A stretch of DNA of 64,000 bases from Coriaria nepalensis. Taxonomy: Eukaryota > Streptophyta > Magnoliopsida > Cucurbitales > Coriariaceae. The position numbers and the translations under genes are program-made. The notes beneath the pieces were generated by a model. That model was not told the origin of the DNA. It ran no database searches and worked only from the letters and a program-made list of their open reading frames with translations. Below are positions 24,464 through 38,085 of this stretch, in pieces; positions within the stretch are counted from its first letter, which is position 1; each line of letters begins with the position of its first letter. The stretch lies in assembly GCA_027186245.1 (NCBI GenBank), contig CP114481.1, positions 32,519,501-32,583,500 on the forward strand, in the 5' to 3' direction.

Positions 24464-27400
24464 AAGTGTGCATTCGTTTAACCTTAAAATCATTTCAATG
24501 AGTCATTTCAAGTCAATAACTTATGTCAAAGCAAGTCGAACGAATTCTAGTTTTGCACTACACACACAACTTTTGTGCATAACTTGCAAATGATCATTGC
24601 AAGGAAAGTATGCATTCGTTTAACCTTAAAATCATTTCAATGAGTCATTTCAAGTCAATAACTTATTTCAAAGGAAGTCGAACGAATTCTAGTTTTGCAC
24701 TACAGACACAACTTTTGTGCATAACTTGCAAATGATCATTCAAGGAAACTGTGCATTCGTTTAAAATTAAAATCATTTCAATGAGTCCTTTCAAGTCAAT
24801 AACTTATTTCGAAGTAAGTCGAACGAATTCTAGTTTTGCACTACAGACATAACTTTTGTGCATAACTTGCAAATGATCATTGCAAGGAAAGTGTGCATTC
24901 GTTTAACCTTAAAATCATTTCAATGAGTCATTTCAATTCAATAACTTATGTCAAAGCAAGTCGAACGAATTCTAGTTTTGCACTACACACACAACTTTTG
25001 TGCATAACTTGCAAATGATCATTGCAAGGAAAGTGTGCATTCGTTTAACCTTAAAATCATTTCAATGAGTCATTTCAAGTCAATAACTTATTTCATAGCA
25101 AGTCGAACGTATTCTAGTTTTGCACTACAGACACAAAATTTTGTGCATAACCTGCAAATGATCATTGCAAGGAAAGTGTGCATTCGTTTAACCTTAAAAT
25201 CATTTCAATGAGTCATTTCAAGTCAATAACTTATTTCAAAGCAATTCGAACGAATTCTAGTTTTGCATTACAGACATAACTTTTGTGCATAACTTCCAAA
25301 TGATCATTGCAAGGAAAGTGTGCATTCGTTTAACCTTAAAATCATTTCTATGAGTCATTCCAAGTCAGTAACTTATTTCAAAGCAATTCGAACGAATTCT
25401 AATTTTGCACTACAAACACAACTTTTGTGCATAACTTGCAAATGATCATTGCATGGAAAGTGTGCATTCGTTTAACCTTAAAATCATTTCAATGAGTCAT
25501 TTCAAGTCAATATCTTATGTCAAACCAAGTCGAACGAATTCTTGTTTTGCACTACACACACAACTTTTGTGCATAACTTGCAAATGATCATTGCAAGGAA
25601 AGTGTGCATTCGTTTAACCTTTAAATCATTTCAATGAGTCATTTCAAGTCAATAACTTATGTCAAAGCAAGTCGAACGAATTCTAGTTTTGCACTACACA
25701 CACAACTTTTGTGCATAACTTGCAAATGATCATTGCAAGGAAAGTATGCATTCGTTTAACCTTAAAATCATTTCAATGAGTCATTTCAAGTCAATAACTT
25801 ATTTCAAAGCAATTCGAACGAATTCTAGTTTTGCATTACAGACATAACTTTTGTGCATAACTTCCAAATGATCATTGCAAGGAAAGTGTGCATTCGTTTA
25901 ACCTTAAAATCATTTCAATGAGTCATTTCGAGTCAATAACTTATGTCAAAGCAAGTCGAACGAATTCTAGTTTTGCACTACACACACAACTTTTGTGCAT
26001 AACTTGCAAATGATCATTGCAAGGAAAGTGTGCATTCGTTTAACCTTAAAATCATTTCAATGAGTCATTTCAAGTCAATAACTTATGTCAAAGCAAGTCG
26101 AACGAATTCTAGTTTTGCACTACACACACAACTTTTGTGCATAACTTGCAAATGATCATTGCAAGGAAAGTGTGCATTCGTTTAACCTTAAAATCATTTC
26201 AATGAGTCATTTCGAGTCAATAACTTATGTCAAAGCAAGTCGAACGAATTCTAGTTTTGCACTACACACACAACTTTTGTGCATAACTTGCAAATGATCA
26301 TTGCAAGGAAAGTGTGCATTCGTTTAACCTTAAAATCATTTCAATGAGTCATTTCAAGTCAATAACTTATGTCAAAGCAAGTCGAACGAATTCTAGTTTT
26401 GCACTACACACACAACTTTTGTGCATAACTTGCAAATGATCATTGCAAGGAAAGTGTGCATTCGTTTAACCTTAAAATCATTTCAATGAGTCATTTCAAG
26501 TCAATAACTTATGTCAAAGCAAGTCGAACGAATTCTAGTTTTCTACTACAAACACAACTTTGGTGCATAACTTGCAAATGATCATTGCAAGGAAAGTGTG
26601 CATTCGTTTAACCTTAAAATCATTTCAATGAGTCATTTCAAGTCAATAACTTATTTCAAAGCAATTCGAACGAATTCTAGTTTTGCACTACAGAGACAAC
26701 TTTTGTGCATAACTTGCAAATGATCATTGCAAGGAAAGTGTGCATTCGTTTAAAATTAAAATCATTTCAATGAGTCATTTCAAGTCAATAACTTATGTCA
26801 AAGCAAGTCGAACGAATTCTAGTTTTCTACTACAAACACAACTTTTGTGCATAACTTGCAAATGATCGTTGCAAGGAAAGTGTGCATTCGTTTAACCTTA
26901 AAATCATTTCAATGAGTCATTTCAAGTCAATAACTTATGTCAAAGCAAGTCGAACGAATTCTAGTTTTGCACTACACACACAACTTTTGTGCATAACTTG
27001 CAAATGATCATTGCAAGGAAAGTGTGCATTCGTTTAACCTTAAAATCATTTCAATGAGTCATTTCAATTCAATAACTTATGTCAAAGCAAGTCGAACGAA
27101 TTCTAGTTTTGCACTACACACACAACTTTTGTGCATAACTTGCAAATGATCATTGCAAGGAAAGTGTGCATTCGTTTAACCTTAAAATCATTTCAATGAG
27201 TCATTTCAAGTCAATAACTTATTTCAAAGCAAGTCGAACGAATTCTAGTTTTGCACTACAGACACAACTTTTGTGCATAACTTGAAAATGATCATGGCAA
27301 GGAAAGTGTGCATTCGTTTAACTTTAAAATCATTTCAATGAGTCATTTCGAGTCAATAACTTATGTCAAAGCAAGTCGAGCGAATTCTAGTTTTGCACTA

Positions 27401-28041
27401 CACACACAACTTTTGTGCATAACTTGCAAATGATCATTGCAAGGAAAGTGTGCATTCGTTTAACCTTAAAATCATTTCAATGAGTCATTTCAAGTCAATA
27501 ACTTATTTCATAGCAAGTCGAACGTATTCTAGTTTTGCACTACAGACACATAACTTTTGTGCATAACTTCCAAATGATCATTGCAAGGACAGTGTGCATT
27601 CGTTTAACCTTAAAATCATTTCTATGAGTCATTCCAAGTCAGTAACTTATTTCAAAGCAATTCGAACGAATTCTAATTTTGCACTACAAACACAACTTTT
27701 GTGCATAACTTGCAAATGATCATTGCATGGAAAGTGTGCATTCGTTTAACCTTAAAATCATTTCAATGAGTCATTTCAAGTCAATATCTTATGTCAAACC
27801 AAGTCGAACGAATTCTTGTTTTGCACTACACACACAACTTTTGTGCATAACTTGCAAATGATCATGGCAAGGAAAGTGTGCATTCGTTTAACCATAAAGT
27901 CATTTCAATGAGTCATTTCAAGTCAATAACTTATGTCAAAGCAAGTCGAACGAATTCTAGTTTTGCACTACACACACAACTTTTGTGCATAACTAGCAAA
28001 TGATCATGGCAATGAAAGTGTGCATTCGTTTAACCTTAAAA

Positions 28042-28751
28042 TCATTTCAATGAGTCATTTCAAGTCAATAACTTATGTCAAAGCAAGTCGAACGAATTCT
28101 AGTTTTGCACTACACACACAACTTTTGTGCATAACTTGCAAATGATCATTGCAAGGAAAGTGTGCATTCGTTTAACCTTAAAATCATTTCAATGAGTCAT
28201 TTCAAGTCAATAACTTATGTCAAAGCAAGCCGAACGAATTCTAGTTTTGCACTACACACACAACGTTTGTGCATAACTTGCAAATGATCATTGCAAGGAA
28301 AGTGTGCATTCGTTTAACCTTAAAATCATTTCAATGAGTCATTTCGAGTCAATAACTTATGTCAAAGCAAGTCGAACGAATTCTAGTTTTGCACTACACA
28401 CACAACTTTTGTGCATAACTTGCAAATGATCATTGCAAGGAAAGTGTGCATTCGTTTAACCTTAAAATCATTTCAATGAGTCATTTCAAGTCAATAACTT
28501 ATGTCAAAGCAAGTCGAACGAATTCTAGTTTTCTACTACAAACACAACTTTTGTGCATAACTTGCAAATGATCATTGCAAGGAAAGTGTGCATTCGTTTA
28601 ACCTTAAAATCATTTCAATGAGTCATTTCAAGTCAATAACTTATTTCAAAGCAATTCGAACGAATTCTAGTTTTGCACTACAGAGACAACTTTTGTGCAT
28701 AACTTGCAAATGATCATTGCAAGGAAAGTGTGCATTCGTTTAAAATTAAAA
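28042..28751 (+). repeat. 710-bp (5-monomer) tandem duplication, copy 1
   Basis: Series: ACACACAC, AAGCCGAACG with CAACGTTTGTGC, TTTCGAGTC, TTCTACTAC, CAGAGACAAC. CAACGTTTGT is at 28261 here and at 28971 in copy 2, exactly five monomers apart. Confidence 0.88.
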
Positions 28752-29461
28752 TCATTTCAATGAGTCATTTCAAGTCAATAACTTATGTCAAAGCAAGTCG
28801 AACGAATTCTAGTTTTGCACTACACACACAACTTTTGTGCATAACTTGCAAATGATCATTGCAAGGAAAGTGTGCATTCGTTTAACCTTAAAATCATTTC
28901 AATGAGTCATTTCAAGTCAATAACTTATGTCAAAGCAAGCCGAACGAATTCTAGTTTTGCACTACACACACAACGTTTGTGCATAACTTGCAAATGATCA
29001 TTGCAAGGAAAGTGTGCATTCGTTTAACCTTAAAATCATTTCAATGAGTCATTTCGAGTCAATAACTTATGTCAAAGCAAGTCGAACGAATTCTAGTTTT
29101 GCACTACACACACAACTTTTGTGCATAACTTGCAAATGATCATTGCAAGGAAAGTGTGCATTCGTTTAACCTTAAAATCATTTCAATGAGTCATTTCAAG
29201 TCAATAACTTATGTCAAAGCAAGTCGAACGAATTCTAGTTTTCTACTACAAACACAACTTTTGTGCATAACTTGCAAATGATCATTGCAAGGAAAGTGTG
29301 CATTCGTTTAACCTTAAAATCATTTCAATGAGTCATTTCAAGTCAATAACTTATTTCAAAGCAATTCGAACGAATTCTAGTTTTGCACTACAGAGACAAC
29401 TTTTGTGCATAACTTGCAAATGATCATTGCAAGGAAAGTGTGCATTCGTTTAAAATTAAAA
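28752..29461 (+). repeat. 710-bp (5-monomer) tandem duplication, copy 2
   Basis: Repeats the preceding five monomers. Both copies end in the TTTAAAATTAAAATC variant after CAGAGACAAC, and the sequences part again near 29509, where this copy has GTCAAACG. Confidence 0.85.
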
Positions 29462-32400
29462 TCATTTCAATGAGTCATTTCAAGTCAATAACTTATGTCA
29501 AAGCAAGTCAAACGAATTCTAGTTTTCTACTACAAACACAACTTTTGTGCATAACTTGCAAATGATCATTGCAAGGAAAGTGTGCATTCGTTTAACGTGA
29601 AAATCATTTCAATGAGTCATTTCAAGTCAATAACTTATTTCAAAGCAAGTCGAACGTATTCTAGTTTTGCATTACAGACACAACTTTTGTGCATAACTTG
29701 CAAATGATCCATGCAAGGAAAGTGTGCATTCGTTTAACCTTAAAATCATTTCTATGAGTCATTCCAAGTCAATAACTTAGTTCAAAGCAATTCGAACGAA
29801 TTCTAATTTTGCACTACAAACACAACTTTTGTGCATAACTTGCAAATGATCATTGCAAGGAAAGTGTGCATTCGTTTAACCTTAAAATCATTTCAATGAG
29901 TCATTTCAATTCAATAACTTATGTCAAAGCAAGTCGAACGAATTCTAGTTTTGCACTACACACACAACTTTTGTGCATAACTTGCAAATGATCATTGCAA
30001 GGAAAGTGTGCATTCGTTTAACCTTAAAATCATTTCAATGAGTCATTTCAATTCAATAACTTATGTCAAAGCAAGTCGAACGAATTCTAGTTTTGCACTA
30101 CAGACACAAAATTTTGTGCATAACTTGCAAATGATCATTGCAAGGAAAGTGTGCATTCGTTTATCCTTAAAATCATTTCAATGTGTCATTTCAAGTCAAT
30201 AACTTATGTCAAAGCAAGTCGAACGAATTCTAGTTTTGCACTACACACACAACTTTTGTGCATAACTTGCAAATGATCATTGCAAGGAAAGTGTGCATTC
30301 GTTTAACCTTAAAATCATTTCAATGAGTCATTTCAATTCAATAACTTATGTCAAAGCAAGTCGAACGAATTCTAGTTTTGCACTACACACACAACTTTTG
30401 TGCATAACTTGCAAATGATCATTGCAAGGAAACTGTGCATTCGTTTAACCTTAAAATCATTTCAATGAGTCATTTCAAGTGAATAACTTATGTCAAAGCA
30501 AGTCGAACGAATTCTAGTTTTCTACTACAAACACAACTTTTGTGGATAACTTGCAAATGATCATTGCAAGGAAAGTGTGCATTCGTTTAACCTTAAAATC
30601 ATTTCAATGAGTCATTTCAAGTCAATAACTTATTTCAAAGCAAGTCGAACGTATTCTAGTTTTGCACTACAGACACAACTTTTGTGCATAACTTGCAAAT
30701 GATCATTGCAAGGAAAGTGTGCATTCGTTTAACCTTAAAATCATTTCAATGAGTCATTTCAAGTCAATAACTTATTTCAAAGCAAGTCGAACGAATTCTA
30801 GTTTTGCACTACAGACACAACTTTTGCGCATAACTTGCAAATGATCATTGCAAGGAAAGTGTGCATTCGATTAACCTTAAAATCATTTCTATGAGTCATT
30901 CCAAGTCAGTAACTTATTTCAAAGCAATTCGAACGAATTCTAATTTTGCACTACAAACACAACTTTTGTGCATAACTTGCAAATGATCATTGCAAGGAAA
31001 GTGTGCATTCGTTTAACCTTAAAATCATTTCAATGAGTCATTTCAACTCAATAACTTATGCCAAAGCAAGTCGAACGAATTCTAGTTTTGCACTACACAC
31101 ACAACTTTTGTGCATAACTTGCAAATGATCATTGCATGGAAAGTGTGCATTCGTTTAACCTTAAAATCATTTCAATGAGTCAATTCAAGTAAATAACTTA
31201 TGTCAAAGCAAGTCGAACGAATTCTAGTTTTATACTACAAACACAACTTTTGTGCATAACTTGCAAATGATCATTGCAAGGAAAGTGTGCATTCGTTTAA
31301 CCTTAAGATCATTTCAATGAGTCATTTCAAGTCAATAACTTATTTCAAAGCAAGTCGAACGAATACTAGTTTTGCACTACAGACACAACTTTTGCGCATA
31401 ACTTGCAAATGATCATTGCAAGGAAAGTGTGCATTCGTTTAACCTTAAAATCATTTCAATCAGTCATTGCAAGTCAATAACTTATTTCAAAGCAATTCGA
31501 ACGAATTCTAATTTTGCACTACAAACACAACTTTTGTGCATAACTTGCAAATGATCATTGCAAGGAAAGTGTGCATTCGTTTAACCTTAACATCATTTCA
31601 ATGAGTCATTTCAAGTCAATAACTTATGTCAAAGCAAGTCGAACGAATTCTAGTTTTCTACTACAAACACAACTTTTGTGCATAACTTGCAAATGATCAT
31701 TGCAAGGAAAGTGTGCATTTGTTTAACCTTAAAATCATTTCAATGAGTCATGTCAAGTCAATATCTTATTTCAAAGCAAGTCGAACGAATTCTAGTTTTG
31801 CACTACAGACACAACTTTTGCGCATAACTTGCAAATGATCATTGCAAGGAAAGTGTGCATTCGTTTAACCTTAAAATCATTTCAATCAGTCATTTCAAGT
31901 CAATAACTTATTTCAAAGCAAGTCGAACGAATTCTAGTTTTGCACTACAGACACAACCTTTGTGCATAACTTGCAAATGATCATTGCAAGGAAAGTGTGC
32001 ATTCGTTTAACCTTAAAATCAATTCAATGAGTCATTTCAAGTCAATAACTTATGTCAAAGCAAGTCGAACGAATTCTAGTTTTGCACTACACACACAACT
32101 TTTGTGCATAACTTGCAAATGATCATTGCAAGGAAAGTGTGCATTCGTTTAACCTTAAAATCATTTCAATGAGTCATTTCAAGTCAATAACTTATGTCAA
32201 AGTAAGTCAAACGAATTCTAGTTTTCTACTACAAACACAACTTTTGTGCATAACTTGCAAATGATCATTGCAAGGAAAGTGTGCATTCGTTTAACCTTAA
32301 AATCATTTCTATGAGTCATTCCAAGTCAGTAACTTATTTCAAAGCAATTCGAACGAATTCTAATTTTGCACTACAAACACAACTTTTGTGCATAACTTGC

Positions 32401-32689
32401 AAATGATCATTGCAAGGAAAGTGTGCATTCGTTTAACCTTAAAATCATTTCAATGAGTCATTTCAACTCAATAACTTATGCCAAAGCAAGTCGAACGAAT
32501 TCTAGTTTTCTACTACAAACACAACTTTTGTGGATAACTTGCAAATGATCATTGCAAGGAAAGTGTGCATTCGTTTAACCATAAAATCATTTCAATGAGT
32601 CATTTCAAGTCAATAACTTATTTCAAAGCAAGTCGAACGTATTCTAGTTTTGCACTACAGACACAACTTTTGTGCATAACTTGCAAATG

Positions 32690-35387
32690 ATTATTGCAAG
32701 GAAAGTGTGCATTCGTTTAACCTTAAAATCATTTCAATCAGTCATTTCAAGTCAATAACATATTTCAAAGCAATTCGAACGAATTCTAATTTTGCACTAC
32801 AAACACAACTTTTGTGCATAACTTGCAAATGATCATTGCAAGGAAAGTGTGCATTCGTTTAACCTTAAAATCATTTCAATGAGTCATTTCAATTCAATAA
32901 CTTATGTCAAAGCAAGTCGAACGAATTCTAGTTTTGCACTACAGACACAACTTTTGCGCATAACTTGCAAATGATCATTGCAAGGAAAGTGTGCATTCGT
33001 TTAACCTTAAAATCATTTCAATGAGTCATTTCAAGTCAATAACTTATGTCAAAGCAAGTCGAACGAATTCTAGTTTTCTACTACAAACACAACTTTTGTG
33101 GATAACTTGCAAATGATCATTGCAAGGAAAGTGTGCATTCGTTTAACCTTAAAATCATTTCAATGAGTCATTTCAAGTCAATAACTTATTTCAAAGCAAG
33201 TCGAACGTATTCTAGTTTTGCACTACAGACACAACTTTTGTGCATAACTTGCAAATGATCATTGCAAGGAAAGTGTGCATTCGTTTAACCTTAAAATCAT
33301 TTCAATGAGTCATTTCAAGTCAATAACTCATTTCAAAGCAAGTCGAACGAATTCTAGTTTTGCACTACAGACACAACTTTTGTGCATAACTTGCAAATGA
33401 TCATTGCAAGGAAAGTGTGCATTCGTTTAACCTTAAAATCATTTCAATGAGTCATTTCAAGTCAATAACTTATTTCAAAGCAAGTCGAACGAATTCTAGT
33501 TTTGCACTACAGACACAACTTTTGCGCATAACTTGCAAATGATCATTGCAAGGAAAGTGTGCATTCGATTAACCTTAAAATCATTTCTATGAGTCATTCC
33601 AAGTCAGTAACTTATTTCAAAGCAATTCGAACGAATTCTAATTTTGCACTACAAACACAACTTTTGTGCATAACTTGCAAATGATCATTGCAAGGAAAGT
33701 GTGCATTCGTTTAACCTTAAAATCATTTCAATGAGTCATTTCAACTCAATAACTTATGCCAAAGCAAGTCGAACGAATTCTAGTTTTGCACTACACACAC
33801 AACTTTTGTGCATAACTTGCAAATGATCATTGCATGGAAAGTGTGCATTCGTTTAACCTTAAAATCATTTCAATGAGTCAATTCAAGTAAATAACTTATG
33901 TCAAAGCAAGTCGAACGAATTCTAGTTTTATACTACAAACACAACTTTTGTGCATAACTTGCAAATGATCATTGCAAGGAAAGTGTGCATTCGTTTAACC
34001 TTAAGATCATTTCAATGAGTCATTTCAAGTCAATAACTTATTTCAAAGCAAGTCGAACGAATACTAGTTTTGCACTACAGACACAACTTTTGCGCATAAC
34101 TTGCAAATGATCATTGCAAGGAAAGTGTGCATTCGTTTAACCTTAAAATCATTTCAATCAGTCATTGCAAGTCAATAACTTATTTCAAAGCAATTCGAAC
34201 GAATTCTAATTTTGCACTACAAACACAACTTTTGTGCATAACTTGCAAATGATCATTGCAAGGAAAGTGTGCATTCGTTTAACCTTAAAATCATTTCAAT
34301 GAGTCATTTCAAGTCAATAACTTATTTCAAAGCAAGTCGAACGAATTCTAGTTTTCTACTACAAACACAACTTTTGTGCATAACTTGCAAATGATCATTG
34401 CAAGGAAAGTGTGCATTCGTTTAACCTTAAGATCATTTCAATGAGTCATTTCAAGTCAATAACTTATTTCAAAGCAAGTCGAACGTATTCTAGTTTTGCA
34501 CTACAGACACAACTTTTGTGCATAACTTGCAAATGATCATTGCATGGAAAGTGTGCATTCGTTTAACCTTAAAATCATTTCTATGAGTCATTCCAAGTCA
34601 GTAACTTATTTCAAAGCCATTCGAACGAATTCTAATTTTGCACTACAAACACAACTTTTGTGCATAACTTGCAAATGATCATTGCAAGGAAAGTGTGCAT
34701 TCGTTTAACCTTAAAATCATTTCAATGAGTCATTTCAAGTCAATAACTTATGCCAAAGCAAGTCGAACGAATTCTAGTTTTCTACTACAAACACAACTTT
34801 TGTGGATAACTTGCAAATGATCATTGCAAGGAAAGTGTGCATTCGTTTAACCTTAAAATCATTTCAATGAGTCATTTCAAGTCAATAACTTATTTCAAAG
34901 CAAGTCGAACGTATTCTAGTTTTGCACTACAGACACAACTTTTGTGCATAACTTGCAAATGATCATTGCAAGGAAAGTGTGCATTCGTTTAACCTTAAAA
35001 TCATTTCAATGAGTCATTTCAAGTCAATAACTTATTTCAAAGCAAGTCGAACGAATTCTAGTTTTGCACTACAGACACAACTTTTGCGCATAACTTGCAA
35101 ATGATCATTGCAAGGAAAGTGTGCATTCGATTAACCTTAAAATCATTTCTATGAGTCATTCCAAGTCAGTAACTTATTTCAAAGCAATTCGAACGAATTC
35201 TAATTTTGCACTACAAACACAACTTTTGTGCATAACTTGCAAATGATCATTGCAAGGAAAGTGTGCATTCGTTTAACCTTAAAATCATTTCAATGAGTCA
35301 TTTCAAGTCAATAACTTATTTCAAAGCAAGTCGAACGTATTCTAGTTTTGCACTACAGACACAACTTTTGTGCATAACTTGCAAATG
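32690..35387 (+). repeat. 2698-bp (19-monomer) tandem duplication, copy 1
   Basis: Rare variants recur at exactly 2698 bp, which is 19 monomers: AATAACATAT 32754/35452, AACTCATTT 33325/36023, GAATACTAG 34059/36757, AAGCCATTCG near 34614/37312. The left edge is set by AAATGATTATTGC near 32685, which the second copy lacks. Confidence 0.92.
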
Positions 35388-38085
35388 ATCATTGCAAGGA
35401 AAGTGTGCATTCGTTTAACCTTAAAATCATTTCAATCAGTCATTTCAAGTCAATAACATATTTCAAAGCAATTCGAACGAATTCTAATTTTGCACTACAA
35501 ACACAACTTTTGTGCATAACTTGCAAATGATCATTGCAAGGAAAGTGTGCATTCGTTTAACCTTAAAATCATTTCAATGAGTCATTTCAATTCAATAACT
35601 TATGTCAAAGCAAGTCGAACGAATTCTAGTTTTGCACTACAGACACAACTTTTGCGCATAACTTGCAAATGATCATTGCAAGGAAAGTGTGCATTCGTTT
35701 AACCTTAAAATCATTTCAATGAGTCATTTCAAGTCAATAACTTATGTCAAAGCAAGTCGAACGAATTCTAGTTTTCTACTACAAACACAACTTTTGTGGA
35801 TAACTTGCAAATGATCATTGCAAGGAAAGTGTGCATTCGTTTAACCTTAAAATCATTTCAATGAGTCATTTCAAGTCAATAACTTATTTCAAAGCAAGTC
35901 GAACGTATTCTAGTTTTGCACTACAGACACAACTTTTGTGCATAACTTGCAAATGATCATTGCAAGGAAAGTGTGCATTCGTTTAACCTTAAAATCATTT
36001 CAATGAGTCATTTCAAGTCAATAACTCATTTCAAAGCAAGTCGAACGAATTCTAGTTTTGCACTACAGACACAACTTTTGTGCATAACTTGCAAATGATC
36101 ATTGCAAGGAAAGTGTGCATTCGTTTAACCTTAAAATCATTTCAATGAGTCATTTCAAGTCAATAACTTATTTCAAAGCAAGTCGAACGAATTCTAGTTT
36201 TGCACTACAGACACAACTTTTGCGCATAACTTGCAAATGATCATTGCAAGGAAAGTGTGCATTCGATTAACCTTAAAATCATTTCTATGAGTCATTCCAA
36301 GTCAGTAACTTATTTCAAAGCAATTCGAACGAATTCTAATTTTGCACTACAAACACAACTTTTGTGCATAACTTGCAAATGATCATTGCAAGGAAAGTGT
36401 GCATTCGTTTAACCTTAAAATCATTTCAATGAGTCATTTCAACTCAATAACTTATGCCAAAGCAAGTCGAACGAATTCTAGTTTTGCACTACACACACAA
36501 CTTTTGTGCATAACTTGCAAATGATCATTGCATGGAAAGTGTGCATTCGTTTAACCTTAAAATCATTTCAATGAGTCAATTCAAGTAAATAACTTATGTC
36601 AAAGCAAGTCGAACGAATTCTAGTTTTATACTACAAACACAACTTTTGTGCATAACTTGCAAATGATCATTGCAAGGAAAGTGTGCATTCGTTTAACCTT
36701 AAGATCATTTCAATGAGTCATTTCAAGTCAATAACTTATTTCAAAGCAAGTCGAACGAATACTAGTTTTGCACTACAGACACAACTTTTGCGCATAACTT
36801 GCAAATGATCATTGCAAGGAAAGTGTGCATTCGTTTAACCTTAAAATCATTTCAATCAGTCATTGCAAGTCAATAACTTATTTCAAAGCAATTCGAACGA
36901 ATTCTAATTTTGCACTACAAACACAACTTTTGTGCATAACTTGCAAATGATCATTGCAAGGAAAGTGTGCATTCGTTTAACCTTAAAATCATTTCAATGA
37001 GTCATTTCAAGTCAATAACTTATTTCAAAGCAAGTCGAACGAATTCTAGTTTTCTACTACAAACACAACTTTTGTGCATAACTTGCAAATGATCATTGCA
37101 AGGAAAGTGTGCATTCGTTTAACCTTAAGATCATTTCAATGAGTCATTTCAAGTCAATAACTTATTTCAAAGCAAGTCGAACGTATTCTAGTTTTGCACT
37201 ACAGACACAACTTTTGTGCATAACTTGCAAATGATCATTGCATGGAAAGTGTGCATTCGTTTAACCTTAAAATCATTTCTATGAGTCATTCCAAGTCAGT
37301 AACTTATTTCAAAGCCATTCGAACGAATTCTAATTTTGCACTACAAACACAACTTTTGTGCATAACTTGCAAATGATCATTGCAAGGAAAGTGTGCATTC
37401 GTTTAACCTTAAAATCATTTCAATGAGTCATTTCAAGTCAATAACTTATGCCAAAGCAAGTCGAACGAATTCTAGTTTTCTACTACAAACACAACTTTTG
37501 TGGATAACTTGCAAATGATCATTGCAAGGAAAGTGTGCATTCGTTTAACCTTAAAATCATTTCAATGAGTCATTTCAAGTCAATAACTTATTTCAAAGCA
37601 AGTCGAACGTATTCTAGTTTTGCACTACAGACACAACTTTTGTGCATAACTTGCAAATGATCATTGCAAGGAAAGTGTGCATTCGTTTAACCTTAAAATC
37701 ATTTCAATGAGTCATTTCAAGTCAATAACTTATTTCAAAGCAAGTCGAACGAATTCTAGTTTTGCACTACAGACACAACTTTTGCGCATAACTTGCAAAT
37801 GATCATTGCAAGGAAAGTGTGCAGTCGATTAACCTTAAAATCATTTCTATGAGTCATTCCAAGTCAGTAACTTATTTCAAAGCAATTCGAACGAATTCTA
37901 ATTTTGCACTACAAACACAACTTTTGTGCATAACTTGCAAATGATCATTGCAAGGAAAGTGTGCATTCGTTTAACCTTAAAATCATTTCAATGAGTCATT
38001 TCAACTCAATAACTTATGCCAAAGCAAGTCGAACGAATTCTAGTTTTGCACTACACACACAACTTTTGTGCATAACTTGCAAATG
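35388..38085 (+). repeat. 2698-bp (19-monomer) tandem duplication, copy 2
   Basis: Second copy, with few visible differences, for example TGCAGTCGATTAACC near 37821 where copy 1 has TGCATTCGATTAACC. The match at this offset stops near 37.99 kb, where TTCAACTCAATAAC replaces TTCAAGTCAATAAC, so the last monomer is not a copy. Confidence 0.88.

Larger units (their letters stand above)
20881..29880. repeat. Zone 3: ACACACAC-rich zone with 11- and 5-monomer duplications
   Basis: Dominated by ACACACACAAC units with TTATGTCAAAGC. Zone markers are CTTGAAAATGATCATGG (near 21173 and 27281), GTCGAGCG, GCATTACAGACATAAC (21572, 23135, near 25265 and 25835), CAAACCAAG with TTCTTGTTTTG, CCATAAAGTC, AACTAGCAAATG and AAGCCGAACG. 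It contains the 1563-bp and 710-bp tandem duplications listed separately and further partial copies near 25.0-25.9 and 27.3-28.3 kb. It ends with zone 2-like units (TTTAAAATTAAAATC, a GAAAATC unit and GATCCATGC at about 29706). No non-repeat sequence is present. Confidence 0.8.

Noticed and set aside
30008..30202. A 64-codon open frame from a GTG start
   Set aside because: It is 1.4 monomers of satellite read through. The frame stays open because a GACACAAAATTTTG unit adds one base and shifts frame near 30110, and because TGTGTC replaces TGAGTC near 30183, which removes a stop. No homology, codon bias or start context supports a gene.
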